This document shows, in pieces, positions 1 through 8,185 of a stretch of 64,000 nt of DNA. Each line of letters starts with the position of its first letter. The first letter of the stretch is position 1. Below the pieces are notes generated by a model that was not told where the DNA came from, did no database searches, and saw nothing but the letters and a program-made list of their open reading frames with translations. The stretch is from NCBI RefSeq assembly GCF_004923295.1, contig NZ_CP039636.1, positions 88,501 through 152,500 on the forward strand. Direction: 5' to 3'. The translations under genes were made by a program, and so were the position numbers. The DNA comes from Azospirillum sp. TSH100 (GTDB lineage Bacteria > Pseudomonadota > Alphaproteobacteria > Azospirillales > Azospirillaceae).

Positions 1-49
1 TCTTCCGGCGCGGCCCCTGTCACCTGAGGGACGGCAGCTGCGGGTCGAC

Positions 50-667
50 ATGCAGGCGGGCGACATCTGGGTGCAACGTCTCGCCGGGGCCACCCTGGCC
101 GACGGGCTGGAGGAGCTGGCGGCCCTGCGGCTGGCTGTGCTGGGCGAGTTCCCTTACCTCTACCCGGGGTCGGCCGCCTACGAGGAACGCTATCTGTCGG
201 ACCTTGGCAGCCTGTCGGACGGCCTCATCCTGGCCGCCTTCGACGGCAACCGCATGATCGCGGCCGTCACCGGCGCGCCGCTCGACCAGGAACTGGACGC
301 CTTGCGCGACCCCTTCGCCCATGCCGGCCGCGATCCGCACTCGATCTTCTATTTCGGCGAGGTCGTGGTCCTGCCCTCCCACCGCGGCCGCGGCATCGGG
401 ACCACGCTGCTTGAGATCGGCGAAGCCCATATCCGCGACGCCGACCGCTACGCATCCGCCGCCTTCGGCGAGATCGTACGATCGACCGACCATCCCCGCC
501 GCCCGAAGACATACCGGACACCCGATGGAACATGGCGGCGGCTGGGCTATCGGCTGGAGCCGGAGATCGGCGGCACCCTGTCCTGGTGCGACGCCTGCGA
601 CCGCGAGGAGACCGCCAAGCCCCTGCGCTTCTGGGTGAAGCCCCTCGCCACCGACATCGGAGCGTGA
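50..667 (+). CDS. GNAT-family N-acetyltransferase
   Basis: The 205-residue product has a GNAT acetyl-CoA binding motif: R112-G-R-G-I-G follows a beta strand ending VVVLPSH at 105-111. An FGE stretch just before and a tyrosine- and arginine-rich C-terminal part fit a compact single-domain acetyltransferase. The substrate is unknown. The stop lies 3 bases before the pabB start, so the two are probably co-transcribed and may be translationally coupled. A C1-related role is only suggested by the neighbourhood. The reading frame is open to the left edge with no stop, so the true start could be upstream; the ATG at 50 has no clear Shine-Dalgarno sequence. Confidence 0.8.
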   Translation: MQAGDIWVQRLAGATLADGLEELAALRLAVLGEFPYLYPGSAAYEERYLSDLGSLSDGLILAAFDGNRMIAAVTGAPLDQELDALRDPFAHAGRDPHSIFYFGEVVVLPSHRGRGIGTTLLEIGEAHIRDADRYASAAFGEIVRSTDHPRRPKTYRTPDGTWRRLGYRLEPEIGGTLSWCDACDREETAKPLRFWVKPLATDIGA

Positions 668-670
668 CCC

Positions 671-2122
671 ATGCCGCAGGATGGCCTTGTCTTTGACCTT
701 CCGGCCGGGGAAAGCGCGGACGACGCGTGTCCACTGCTGATCCGCGAGATCCCCTACCGCGATCCGGTCGCCGCCTTCGCTCCCTGGTCCAGCCGGCCTT
801 TCGCCACGCTTCTGCACAGTGCCGCGGCGGCCGGAGGCCGAGGCCGGTGGAGCATCATCGCCGCCGAACCCTTCCGCACCATCGAAGCCCGCGACGGCTG
901 CATCACCGTGGACGGCCATGCGGTGGACGGCGATCCCTTCACAGTGCTGGAACGGCAACTGGAGGCCCACCGCCTCTCCCTCCCCTCCGACCTGCCCGTC
1001 CCCTTCGCCGGCGGCGCCGTGGGCTTCCTCGGCTATGAGCTGGGACAGGTGCTGGAACGGCTGCCGGCACGCCATGGCGACGACACCGGCCTGCCGGACA
1101 TGGCCTTCGGTCTCTATGACACCGTCATCGTCTTCGATGAACAGGAACGGCGCGGCTGGATCCTGTCCAGCGGCTTTCCCGAGCGCAGCCCGGTCGGGCG
1201 CCGCATCCAGGCCGCACGGCGTCTTCACGCCTTCGCCGAACTCCTGGAAGCAGCGCCCAACATTTTGCCGCCGCCCTCTCCCGCCACCGCCGTCTGGCGG
1301 CCGGAGATCGGGCGCGACGAGTACTGCCGTCAAGTGGAGCAGGTGCTGGAGTACATCCGCGCGGGCGACATCTTCCAGGCCAACTTCACCAGCCGATTCC
1401 TGGCCGACCGACCGGACGGCCTGTCGGTCCTCGACCTCTACCGCCGCCTGCTGGCGCTCAGCCCGGCTCCCTTCGCGGCCTGCCTGTCGCTGCCCGGCGG
1501 CACCGGTCTGGCCAGCGCCTCGCCCGAGCGCTTCATCCGGCTGCATGCCGACGGCCGGATGGAAACCCGCCCGATCAAGGGAACCCGCCCACGTGGCGCC
1601 ACGGCGGAAGAGGATGACGCCCTGGCCGAGGAGCTTGAGCACAGCGTCAAGGACCGCGCCGAGAATCTGATGATCACCGACCTGCTGCGCAACGACATCG
1701 GCCGTGTGGCGCGCATCGGCAGCGTCAAGGTGCCGGTCCTGTGCGGGGTGGAGCGCTTCGCCTCCGTCCATCATCTGGTGTCGGTGATCGAGGGGCGGTT
1801 GAAGCCGGGATTGGGGCCGGTCGATCTGCTGCGCGCCACCTTCCCCGGCGGCTCGATCACCGGCGCGCCGAAGATCCGCGCCATGGAGATCATCGACGAG
1901 CTTGAATCCTCGCGGCGCGGCGCCTATTGCGGCTCGGTAGCCTGGATCGGCTTCGACGGCGCGATGGACAGCAGCATCGTCATCCGCACCCTGACCATCA
2001 CACCCGACAGGGTCATCGCCCAGGCCGGCGGCGGCATCGTCGCCGATTCCGATCCGGGACATGAGCATAACGAGATGATGGTGAAGATCCGTCCGCTGCT
2101 GCGCGCGCTGGATGGCGGCTGA
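671..2122 (+). CDS. pabB: aminodeoxychorismate synthase component I
   Basis: PabB converts chorismate plus ammonia to 4-amino-4-deoxychorismate, the precursor of p-aminobenzoate (pABA). The 483-residue product has the chorismate-binding signature: PIKGTRPRG at 301-309, with the PabB-type lysine K303 where anthranilate synthases do not have lysine; DRAENLMI at 328-335; SITGAPK at 395-401; and GGGIVADSDP at 453-462. The N-terminal half is the less conserved domain. pABA is built into H4MPT as well as folate, so a dedicated pabB beside mptG, mch and fhc genes most likely boosts pABA supply for H4MPT. It follows the GNAT gene and ends at a strong hairpin. Confidence 0.93.
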   Translation: MPQDGLVFDLPAGESADDACPLLIREIPYRDPVAAFAPWSSRPFATLLHSAAAAGGRGRWSIIAAEPFRTIEARDGCITVDGHAVDGDPFTVLERQLEAHRLSLPSDLPVPFAGGAVGFLGYELGQVLERLPARHGDDTGLPDMAFGLYDTVIVFDEQERRGWILSSGFPERSPVGRRIQAARRLHAFAELLEAAPNILPPPSPATAVWRPEIGRDEYCRQVEQVLEYIRAGDIFQANFTSRFLADRPDGLSVLDLYRRLLALSPAPFAACLSLPGGTGLASASPERFIRLHADGRMETRPIKGTRPRGATAEEDDALAEELEHSVKDRAENLMITDLLRNDIGRVARIGSVKVPVLCGVERFASVHHLVSVIEGRLKPGLGPVDLLRATFPGGSITGAPKIRAMEIIDELESSRRGAYCGSVAWIGFDGAMDSSIVIRTLTITPDRVIAQAGGGIVADSDPGHEHNEMMVKIRPLLRALDGG

Positions 2123-2143
2123 TCGCAATGGAGCGGTCAAGCA

Positions 2144-2175
2144 AAGGCCCCGGCCGTCAAAACGGTCGGGGCCTT
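2144..2175. terminator. hairpin between convergent pabB and HAD phosphatase genes
   Basis: A 13-bp stem (2144-2156 with 2163-2175, one G-U pair) closes a 6-base loop; the left arm starts AAGGCCCCG. It lies 22 bases after the pabB stop, is followed by a short T-rich stretch (CGTGCTTT), and sits between convergent genes. The left arm also begins with AA, so it may work in both directions. Confidence 0.75.
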
Positions 2176-2211
2176 CGTGCTTTCAGGGATGGTCGTCAAC
2201 AGCCGCCGATG

Positions 2212-3285
2212 TCACTGGATATCGTTCGGCTGGACGACGACCCAGTTCCGGTCGGCGAGGACCGGCAGATTCTGCGCCGCCTGACCGGCGGCGGCGGTTT
2301 CCCACATCTGCTTGATCTGCTTCATGTACTTGTCCTTGCGGTTGACCCAGACCCGCATGCCACCGTTCGCCGCGTCGGTGGAATGGAGCAGCATGTAGCC
2401 ATCGCTGGTCGGGGTATCGCCCGCCACCAGCACCGGCTTCTTCCACTGGTCGATGTAGGTGAGGATCGCCGCGTGCTTGCCGGCGAACCAGGTCAGCGGC
2501 GCCCACAGATAGGTGCCGAGCTCCAGGTCCATCGTCTTCGCCCAGTCGTATTTTCCCTCGGCGATCAGCTTGCGCGCCGTGGTAACCTCGCCGGTGGCGC
2601 GGTTCTTCAGCAGCATGGTGACGCCGATGACGTTCTGCGGCTTGATGTTGTAGCCGTATTTCGGATCGGACAGGACCATCCGGACCAGTTCCTCGCTGGC
2701 GGCGGTAACCACATAGACCTCGATCCCGTTGGCGGTCAGATGGTTCACCAACTCCTGCTGGCCGGTGTAGAATTTGGGCGGGCTGATCTCGACAGTCTTG
2801 ACCGCGTCGCCGTCGTAATAGGTGGCGGGTATCGGCTTGCCGTCGGCCAGCATCTCGTCGACGAAGCCCTTCAACTGGGTCAGGGTGAAGCCGGAGAAGA
2901 TCTGCGCCACCCAGGGATAGCACACCTGATCGTCGATCTCGCACAGCCGGTAATAATAGCTGTTGAGGCTTTCCTTGTGCCCGTTCACGTCCTTGAACGG
3001 GATGATCTTCAAGGAGGGATCCATGCTCTCGCGCGACAGAACGCCCTTGCGCTCCAGATAGGGCAGCAGGGATTCCTCAAGGTCGTAGCGGTAGAGCGTG
3101 TTGTCGGCGTCGAACACCGCGTAGGCGCCCTTGCCGGCATTGGCGGCCACCAGCGTCTTGAGGCTCCCGGCCGCCTCCGCCGGCCAATGCGCGAGCGGTT
3201 GGGGGGTGCCCGATTGGGCCATGGCCGCCAGCGGGGCCATCGCGACCATGCCCGCAAGCAATGCGGACCGGAAAAGCGTCTTCAT
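2212..3285 (-). CDS. secreted HAD-superfamily phosphatase, phosphorylcholine phosphatase-like
   Basis: The 357-residue product begins with a signal peptide ending AMAQS (about residue 24), so it should act in the periplasm. HAD motif I is FDADNT at 58-63, with D59 as predicted nucleophile and D61 as general acid/base. Motif II is the VVTAAS stretch and the motif III/IV region is VAGDTPTSDG, a GDxxxxD pattern. Length, export and motif I resemble Pseudomonas phosphorylcholine phosphatase PchP, which frees choline from phosphorylcholine. The match is by memory and motif only; another exported HAD phosphatase is possible. A choline link would fit the C1 island, because betaine demethylation releases formaldehyde. 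It is monocistronic and convergent with pabB. Confidence 0.75.
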   Translation of the reverse strand: MKTLFRSALLAGMVAMAPLAAMAQSGTPQPLAHWPAEAAGSLKTLVAANAGKGAYAVFDADNTLYRYDLEESLLPYLERKGVLSRESMDPSLKIIPFKDVNGHKESLNSYYYRLCEIDDQVCYPWVAQIFSGFTLTQLKGFVDEMLADGKPIPATYYDGDAVKTVEISPPKFYTGQQELVNHLTANGIEVYVVTAASEELVRMVLSDPKYGYNIKPQNVIGVTMLLKNRATGEVTTARKLIAEGKYDWAKTMDLELGTYLWAPLTWFAGKHAAILTYIDQWKKPVLVAGDTPTSDGYMLLHSTDAANGGMRVWVNRKDKYMKQIKQMWETAAAGQAAQNLPVLADRNWVVVQPNDIQ

Positions 3286-3522
3286 CTGCGCCCTTTCTTT
3301 CCCTGTTCAAAGACACGATTCTTCGAGACCGGAACCACTATGTTGGAGTGGTACCGACTGTTCTGGGTATTACCCCGAACTGCCCAAAATTTTTCAGTTG
3401 AGAGGCACAGTTTATGACAGTTTAGTTACGCATGTCTACTGAATCTAATTTTGCAGACCCGTCGTAGATTGGCCCGAACCCGTCGCCCACACAGAAGAAT
3501 TTCTAGGAATTCCTGTGAACGG

Positions 3523-4005
3523 TCAGTTTGGCGAGACCGAACGGATGGCGAGGGATAGCAGGCCATCCCGGCGCGGCCAGTCCACCACGTCGCCGGCCCG
3601 CCCCCCGATCAGGGCCTCACCCAACGGCGATTGCCAGCTGATACGGCCGGCGGCGGGATCGGCCTCCTCCCCGCCCACCAGCGTGAAGGTCCATTGCCGC
3701 CCGTTCTCATCTTCGGCGACGATGACGGAGCCGAAACCGGCCTCTTCCGCCGGGCCGGCCGGGCGGACCACGACGGCGGCGGCCAGACGCGCGCGCAGCA
3801 GGTCGGCCCGCCGCTTGGCGCTGCTCATCGCCTGCCGGTCCTCCGGCGCATCGGAACCGCGCAATCTCGCGATGTCCGCATCGGCTGCGGCAAGTTCCTC
3901 CTGCCAGGCGGCGATGGTGGCAGCGGACACATGCAGGGGTCCGTTGATCTGCGGCAGCAGCCCCTCGGTTTCGGCGTCGCTTTCCTTGACGAAGGCGCGG
4001 CTCAT
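3523..4005 (-). CDS. GreA/GreB-family transcription elongation factor-like protein
   Basis: The 160-residue protein begins MSRAFVKE. It has a short helical region (about 35-85) rich in A, R, D and E, then a C-terminal FKBP-like Gre domain ending with the typical SPLGEALIGGRAGDVVDW pattern. Gre factors bind in the RNA polymerase secondary channel and rescue backtracked complexes. The coiled coil looks short for GreA, so it may be a Gre-fold regulator without full cleavage activity. The start at 4005 has AAGG upstream; a longer frame to 4092 runs back into the preceding gene and is not used. It is the last gene after the MfnD- and MfnF-like genes, 10 bases downstream, which is an odd place for a Gre factor. 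Confidence 0.75.
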   Translation of the reverse strand: MSRAFVKESDAETEGLLPQINGPLHVSAATIAAWQEELAAADADIARLRGSDAPEDRQAMSSAKRRADLLRARLAAAVVVRPAGPAEEAGFGSVIVAEDENGRQWTFTLVGGEEADPAAGRISWQSPLGEALIGGRAGDVVDWPRRDGLLSLAIRSVSPN

Positions 4006-4015
4006 CCTTGTGCCC

Positions 4016-5050
4016 TCACCCGAGCAGCGCCATGGCGGCGGCCGGGGCGCAACTGGCGACCCAGCCCTGACCGGGAGCGCCCACAACGTCACAGAAATCC
4101 CGATAGGGGCGGCCGAGCCGGGCAGCCACCTCCTTCACCACCGCACGGCCGACGCCGGCCCCGACCACCGGTGCCTCGTCCGGAAGAGGCGGTGCTGCGG
4201 CCGACAAGACACGACAGGCGGCGTCGTGAATGCGGCGCAACTGGCGTTCGGTCAGATCGCCGGCCATCGCCCGCCACACCGCCGGATCATAGTCGCCGGC
4301 ATCATGCCCGACCATGCGGGCCAGACGGCGCCGGCTGGCCTCGACCGTCTTCGCGCCGTTGTCTGCGGCAGGGTGCTGGTCCGCGGCCTCGTCCAGCCGG
4401 CCGAGCACACGGTAGAGGTCGGCGCTGGTGGCGAAATATTCGGCCATCATCGGCAGGCGCTCGCCCGCGACCAGGGCGGTGCGCTCCATCGCCATCACCG
4501 CCGTGCGGGTCAGCCCGGTATAGAGCAGTTCCTCCACCGCCATCCGCTCGTGATCGGTGACGCCGCGCGCCGCCACCTCACCGTAGCGCACCGGCACGAT
4601 GTCCGTGGTGGTGCTGCCCATGTCGACCAGCAGAGCCGCCGGCAGGCGCCGGGCGACCACGGCGGCGGTTGCCATCCAGTTGGCCGAGGCCACCTCCATC
4701 ACCTGTCCACGCGCCTCCCGGGGCGACAGAAGCCCGCGGCGGCCGGCATAGACGCGCAGGCGTCCCTGCGGCAGGGCCGCCGCCATCCGGTCGATCAGCG
4801 TGTGCACGCCCTGGGTGCGGTCGTCGAACAGGTCGACCAGCTCGCCGGTCATCGTCACCACATGGTCGGCGTCGGCCGGCAGCCGCTCCAGCACGGTCGC
4901 GAGCGCTGCGTCCAGTTCCGCCAGGCCTTGCCAGAGCCGGCACGGCACCTGCACCGCATCGCGCAGCTGGCCGTTCTCCGCCCAGGCGGCCTTCAGGTGG
5001 GCGCCGCCGATGTCCCAGCCGATCACGGTCGATCCGACTTTGTCAGACAT
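4016..5050 (-). CDS. mfnF: hydantoinase/oxoprolinase-fold protein, methanofuran synthase MfnF-like
   Basis: The 344-residue product has the ASKHA-type phosphate motifs WDIGGAHLKAAW near residues 12-23 and LLVDMGSTTTDIVPV near 135-149. This family is known as the H4MPT-linked C1-transfer pathway protein. The archaeal member MfnF couples the aminomethylfuran diphosphate to glutamyl-tyramine in methanofuran synthesis. Here it should act in bacterial methylofuran synthesis. The start ATG at 5050 has a strong GGGAGGGGG upstream. It overlaps the end of the ATP-grasp gene by 8 bases, a sign of translational coupling. Family assignment is firm; the exact reaction is inferred. Confidence 0.85.
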   Translation of the reverse strand: MSDKVGSTVIGWDIGGAHLKAAWAENGQLRDAVQVPCRLWQGLAELDAALATVLERLPADADHVVTMTGELVDLFDDRTQGVHTLIDRMAAALPQGRLRVYAGRRGLLSPREARGQVMEVASANWMATAAVVARRLPAALLVDMGSTTTDIVPVRYGEVAARGVTDHERMAVEELLYTGLTRTAVMAMERTALVAGERLPMMAEYFATSADLYRVLGRLDEAADQHPAADNGAKTVEASRRRLARMVGHDAGDYDPAVWRAMAGDLTERQLRRIHDAACRVLSAAAPPLPDEAPVVGAGVGRAVVKEVAARLGRPYRDFCDVVGAPGQGWVASCAPAAAMALLG

Positions 5051-6026
5051 GCGCCCCCTCCCGGCCCGCATCGGCCGATGTGGTGTTGAACAGAGCCAGA
5101 ATGTCGCGGGCCGGATTCCAGCCCAGCACCCGCGACAGCCCGGAATAGCCGACGGACAGGCGCGGGTTCACCTCAACAACAACCGGGCCGTCAGGCCGGT
5201 CGATGAGGTCGACGGCGACATAGCCGATCAGCCCCGGAATCGCGGCGGCGATGGCGCGGGCCAGCGGTTCCCAGGCGGCACGGCGGTGCTCCATCGCCCC
5301 GACCTCCACGCCATGGAAGGAGAAGCTCCCGTCCCCACGCCCCACCTTTTGCCGGTTGCAGCCGAGCAGCCGCACCCCGCCGGCAGCGTCGACCAGCATC
5401 GACAGGCTGCACGCCTCCCCCTCCACCAGCGGCTGGACGATCCAGCGGCCGGAATGGGGCGGGTGCCAGGCGGCAATGTCGTCGACGATGAAGGTGTCGA
5501 GGCAGCCGGCGCCATCGTCCGGCTTCACCACATGGCGGACGGCAGGCGACGGCATAGTGCCGAAAGGAACGGTGGGAATGGTCGCGATGCCATGGGCGGC
5601 CAGCCGGGCCGCCGTCGCCGTCTTCGACGATGCGAGCGCGATGGCGTCGGAAGCGCAGGCGACCACCGTCCGGCCGGTGTTGCGGAACAGGGCGGCGACA
5701 TGGCCCAGCTGCCCGTCGCTTTCCGGCGCGATCGGCCAGACCGCATCGCACAGCGCGGCGGCCGTGCGCCAGCGCGCCTCCGGATCCTCGCCCGGCGCCA
5801 CCGGGAACAGGGCGACCCGGTCGGACGGAAAGGACGGCGGGGAAAGCCGGTTGTCCCAGCACAGCGTGACGTGTATTCCCTCCAGCGCGACCAGATCGCC
5901 GACGAGGGCAGCGACCATCGCGTTTGCCTCATCCATCAAATCCGTCGGAAGCGGCCCGTTGCACAGCGCGCCGCCGGTGACATACTCGCAGACCAGAATC
6001 CGACGAAGGCTGTTCTCCATGGACAT
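5043..6026 (-). CDS. mfnD: ATP-grasp ligase, MfnD-like (tyramine/tyrosine-glutamate ligase)
   Basis: The product of about 327 residues starts near [19 protein letters not shown] and has an ATP-grasp core: a KPDDGAG nucleotide-binding loop in the middle and a C-terminal metal-binding segment VVVEVNPRLSVGYSG. The archaeal homologue MfnD joins glutamate to tyramine in methanofuran synthesis; methylofuran of Methylobacterium is reported to use tyrosine instead. Context next to the MfnF-like gene supports this role. Three ATGs at 6038, 6026 and 6020 are possible. The 6026 ATG is preferred because GGGA lies just upstream, but either of the last two makes the 5' end overlap the divergent gene at 6019. 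Confidence 0.8.
   Translation of the reverse strand: MSMENSLRRILVCEYVTGGALCNGPLPTDLMDEANAMVAALVGDLVALEGIHVTLCWDNRLSPPSFPSDRVALFPVAPGEDPEARWRTAAALCDAVWPIAPESDGQLGHVAALFRNTGRTVVACASDAIALASSKTATAARLAAHGIATIPTVPFGTMPSPAVRHVVKPDDGAGCLDTFIVDDIAAWHPPHSGRWIVQPLVEGEACSLSMLVDAAGGVRLLGCNRQKVGRGDGSFSFHGVEVGAMEHRRAAWEPLARAIAAAIPGLIGYVAVDLIDRPDGPVVVEVNPRLSVGYSGLSRVLGWNPARDILALFNTTSADAGREGAHV
6017..6022. other. CCATGG shared by two divergent start codons
   Basis: The palindrome CCATGG holds the ATG of the rightward HisA-like gene (6019-6021) and an in-frame ATG of the leftward MfnD-like gene (6020-6018). There is no intergenic space, so each gene's promoter and ribosome site must lie inside the other's coding region. 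Confidence 0.75.
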
Positions 6027-6747
6027 CGTTCCCGTCATCGACCTGCTGGGCGGGCAGGTGGTTCATGCCAAGCGGGGGGAGCGCGACCGCTACCGCCCCA
6101 TCGAAAGCGCGCTGACCGTTGGATCGGCACCGCAGGATATCGTGGTCGCGCTGCTGGCGCTGCAACCCTTCCGCGCCTGCTATGTCGCCGATCTCGACGC
6201 GATCCGCGGAAACGGAGATCATCGAACCATCGTGGCCGATCTCCAGGCGCGTTGGCCAGAGGTCGCCTTCTGGGTCGATGCCGGGCTGGCGACGCCGGAC
6301 GATTGCCGCCGCTGGCTCGATGCCGGTCTCCTCCATCTGGTGATCGGCAGCGAAAGCCAGAGCGACGGCAAAACGCTGGAGGCGGCGCAGGCCCTGACCG
6401 GCGAGGACCGGGTGGCGCTGTCGCTGGATCTCCGGCGGGGCGAAGCGCTGGGACCGGCGGTGCTGCATGAGGATGCCGGCCGCTGGCCCCAACGGGTGAT
6501 CGCCATGACGCTGGACCGGGTCGGTTCGGGCGAAGGTCCGGACCTGGACCGCATCGTCACACTGGCGGCCCGACGCCCGGGGGTTCGGGTGTGGGGAGCC
6601 GGCGGCGTGCGCGATGCGGCGGATCTGGAGGCGCTGGCCACGCACGGCGCCGATGCCGTGCTGGTGGCCAGCGCGCTCCACGACCGGCGCCTCGACGCCG
6701 AGACGCTCGCCCGCTTCGTCTCCGGTCAGGAGGCGGCGAACGGGTGA
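6019..6747 (+). CDS. HisA/HisF-related TIM-barrel protein of the H4MPT cluster
   Basis: The 242-residue protein begins [20 protein letters not shown], the first strand and loop of the HisA fold. Later it has [16 protein letters not shown], the second phosphate-binding half of the barrel. Members of this HisA-related family recur in methanogens and H4MPT-using bacteria, and their reaction is not known to me. The active-site pattern is not that of true HisA, and no his gene is nearby. It is the only rightward gene in the leftward cluster: its ATG overlaps the start of the MfnD-like gene and its last 22 bases overlap the end of fae. A GAAGG ribosome site lies 9 bases before the ATG, inside the opposite gene. 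Confidence 0.8.
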   Translation: MDIVPVIDLLGGQVVHAKRGERDRYRPIESALTVGSAPQDIVVALLALQPFRACYVADLDAIRGNGDHRTIVADLQARWPEVAFWVDAGLATPDDCRRWLDAGLLHLVIGSESQSDGKTLEAAQALTGEDRVALSLDLRRGEALGPAVLHEDAGRWPQRVIAMTLDRVGSGEGPDLDRIVTLAARRPGVRVWGAGGVRDAADLEALATHGADAVLVASALHDRRLDAETLARFVSGQEAANG

Positions 6748-7235
6748 ACCGCGGCGGCCATGCCGTCCAGCATCTCCTGGGCGGTCGGGCTGCCGGCGAT
6801 GGCGCGCTTCAGCGCCAGCTTGGTGGCCTCGTGGTTGTAGTCCTGGATCTTGCGGTCGTCCTCCGCCTGCCAGTGGATGAAGACGCCGACGGAGATGAAC
6901 AGCTCGTCGGCCTCGTCCGCCGGAATGGTGCCGTCCTGGACGCATTCGGCGACGGCCAGGGCGACGGCGCGCTGGGCCGGGCCGAACATCTGCACGGCCT
7001 GCTTGGCGTTCTTGATCGTCACCTTGTTGAACATGACCGTGGACGGCTTGACCATCAGGTTCGGCGCCAGCACGGCCAGCAGGCCGTTCACGCCTTCCTT
7101 CTGGTTGGTCAGGGTCTGGCAGAAGGCGGTTTCGGCGGCACTGCCGCGCGGACCGATGATGAGATCGATGTGAGCGACCTCGTTGCCGTCGCCCACCAGA
7201 GCTTCGCCGACCATAACCTTGTCGATCTTAGGCAT
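6726..7235 (-). CDS. fae: formaldehyde-activating enzyme
   Basis: Fae joins formaldehyde to H4MPT to give methylene-H4MPT, the entry step of the pathway, in the cytoplasm. The 169-residue product is the usual length. It carries the family signatures [18 protein letters not shown] near 9-26 with the conserved H22, [31 protein letters not shown], and a C-terminal HPFAA. The start at 7235 has AAGGGA 8 bases upstream. The CitG-like reading frame upstream runs 127 bases into this gene in another frame. The 3' end overlaps the convergent HisA-like gene by 22 bases. It is the last gene of the leftward run from mptG. Confidence 0.97.
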   Translation of the reverse strand: MPKIDKVMVGEALVGDGNEVAHIDLIIGPRGSAAETAFCQTLTNQKEGVNGLLAVLAPNLMVKPSTVMFNKVTIKNAKQAVQMFGPAQRAVALAVAECVQDGTIPADEADELFISVGVFIHWQAEDDRKIQDYNHEATKLALKRAIAGSPTAQEMLDGMAAAVHPFAAS

Positions 7236-8185
7236 TGCGCATCCCTTGCGATGGTTGGTTTGAAAAGGCTCCGCCGGTTGTCGTCCGGCGGCCACGGTCC
7301 GGCCGGCAATTCGCCGGCCAGCCGAAGCACGAACAGGCAGGCCACCGTCAGGTCGGCGGAGGTGCCCGGATTGAGGCCGCGGCGCTTCAGCGCGCGGTCG
7401 AAAGCGAGAAGGCGGCGCGCTGCGCCCGAATGGCCGCCGAATGCCGGACCGACGGCGAGGCGCCGCTCCAGCCGGAAGGCCTGGTCCCGCACCCGCTCCG
7501 CGACAGCCGCGCCATGCTTGCGGGCGATATGGGTGTCGGGGTGGAGCGCCATGAATCCCAGATGGATGGCGCTTGCCGCCTCTGCCGGACTGGCGCCGCG
7601 ACGCAGGGCCGAGCGGCCGCGGGCGACGCCGAAGGCGAAGACATCGGCAAAGGCGGTGGCGTACTGCCGAGCAATCGAATCACGGTCGGCCGCAGTCGCC
7701 ATGGCGGCCCGCAGGTCGATCCGCGGCGCCTCGGCGACGTCATGCTGAGGGGCCTCGCCCAACCCGGCCGGCAGCGCAACGCGGATGGCCGCGAAGGCGT
7801 CGGCTGCATCGGCGACGCTCAACCCGTCGAGCACCCGCGCCAGCCTCAGCCGCAACGGCTCCCCCTTGTCGCGGCACAGCGCCGCGGCGGCGAGCGGCGC
7901 CAACAGCAGGACGATGCCGAGGTTGGTGTTGCAGCCGGCAACGCCCCGCGTCGCCTCGACAGCGCGCAGGATCGTCTCCCCCACCCGGTGGCCCGGCGTG
8001 GCGAGGATCGGGGCTATGGCGGCGGCGCTGTCCAGGAACTGCGTCACGGTCATGCCGTGGCCCTCGGCATGGATGTGGACGTTGCCTGGCTTCAACGCCA
8101 TCAACTCCAGCCGGCAGGCGGTGAACACGGCCTCCTCGACCATTGTCCGGCAGTCACTCCCGGGGGTCGGCAACAGGGCGCTCAT
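7109..8185 (-). CDS. CitG-like protein of the H4MPT cluster, with C-terminal overrun into fae
   Basis: The protein resembles the triphosphoribosyl-dephospho-CoA synthase (CitG/MdcB) family. Signatures are LKPGNVH near residue 30, [15 protein letters not shown] near 100, and [16 protein letters not shown] near 275. CitG-like proteins are a standard member of bacterial H4MPT clusters, probably in cofactor synthesis, reaction unknown. There are no citrate lyase genes. Family members usually end soon after the GTSADL motif (about residue 290). Here no stop occurs until 7109, so the last 42 residues are read from fae in another frame. The start overlaps the upstream stop as ATGA. Confidence 0.8.
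   Translation of the reverse strand: MSALLPTPGSDCRTMVEEAVFTACRLELMALKPGNVHIHAEGHGMTVTQFLDSAAAIAPILATPGHRVGETILRAVEATRGVAGCNTNLGIVLLLAPLAAAALCRDKGEPLRLRLARVLDGLSVADAADAFAAIRVALPAGLGEAPQHDVAEAPRIDLRAAMATAADRDSIARQYATAFADVFAFGVARGRSALRRGASPAEAASAIHLGFMALHPDTHIARKHGAAVAERVRDQAFRLERRLAVGPAFGGHSGAARRLLAFDRALKRRGLNPGTSADLTVACLFVLRLAGELPAGPWPPDDNRRSLFKPTIARDAQCLRSTRLWSAKLWWATATRSLTSISSSVRAAVPPKPPSARP

Noticed and set aside
20..2140. A 706-residue open frame on the minus strand opposite the GNAT and pabB genes
   Set aside because: It is a GC-rich shadow: the sequence is low-complexity in G, A, R and Q, has no domain, and the plus strand has two well-supported genes with conserved motifs.
7109..8185. 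Citrate lyase holo-enzyme assembly role (true CitG)
   Set aside because: No citrate or malonate decarboxylase genes are nearby and the gene lies inside the H4MPT cluster, where CitG-like proteins are a regular member.
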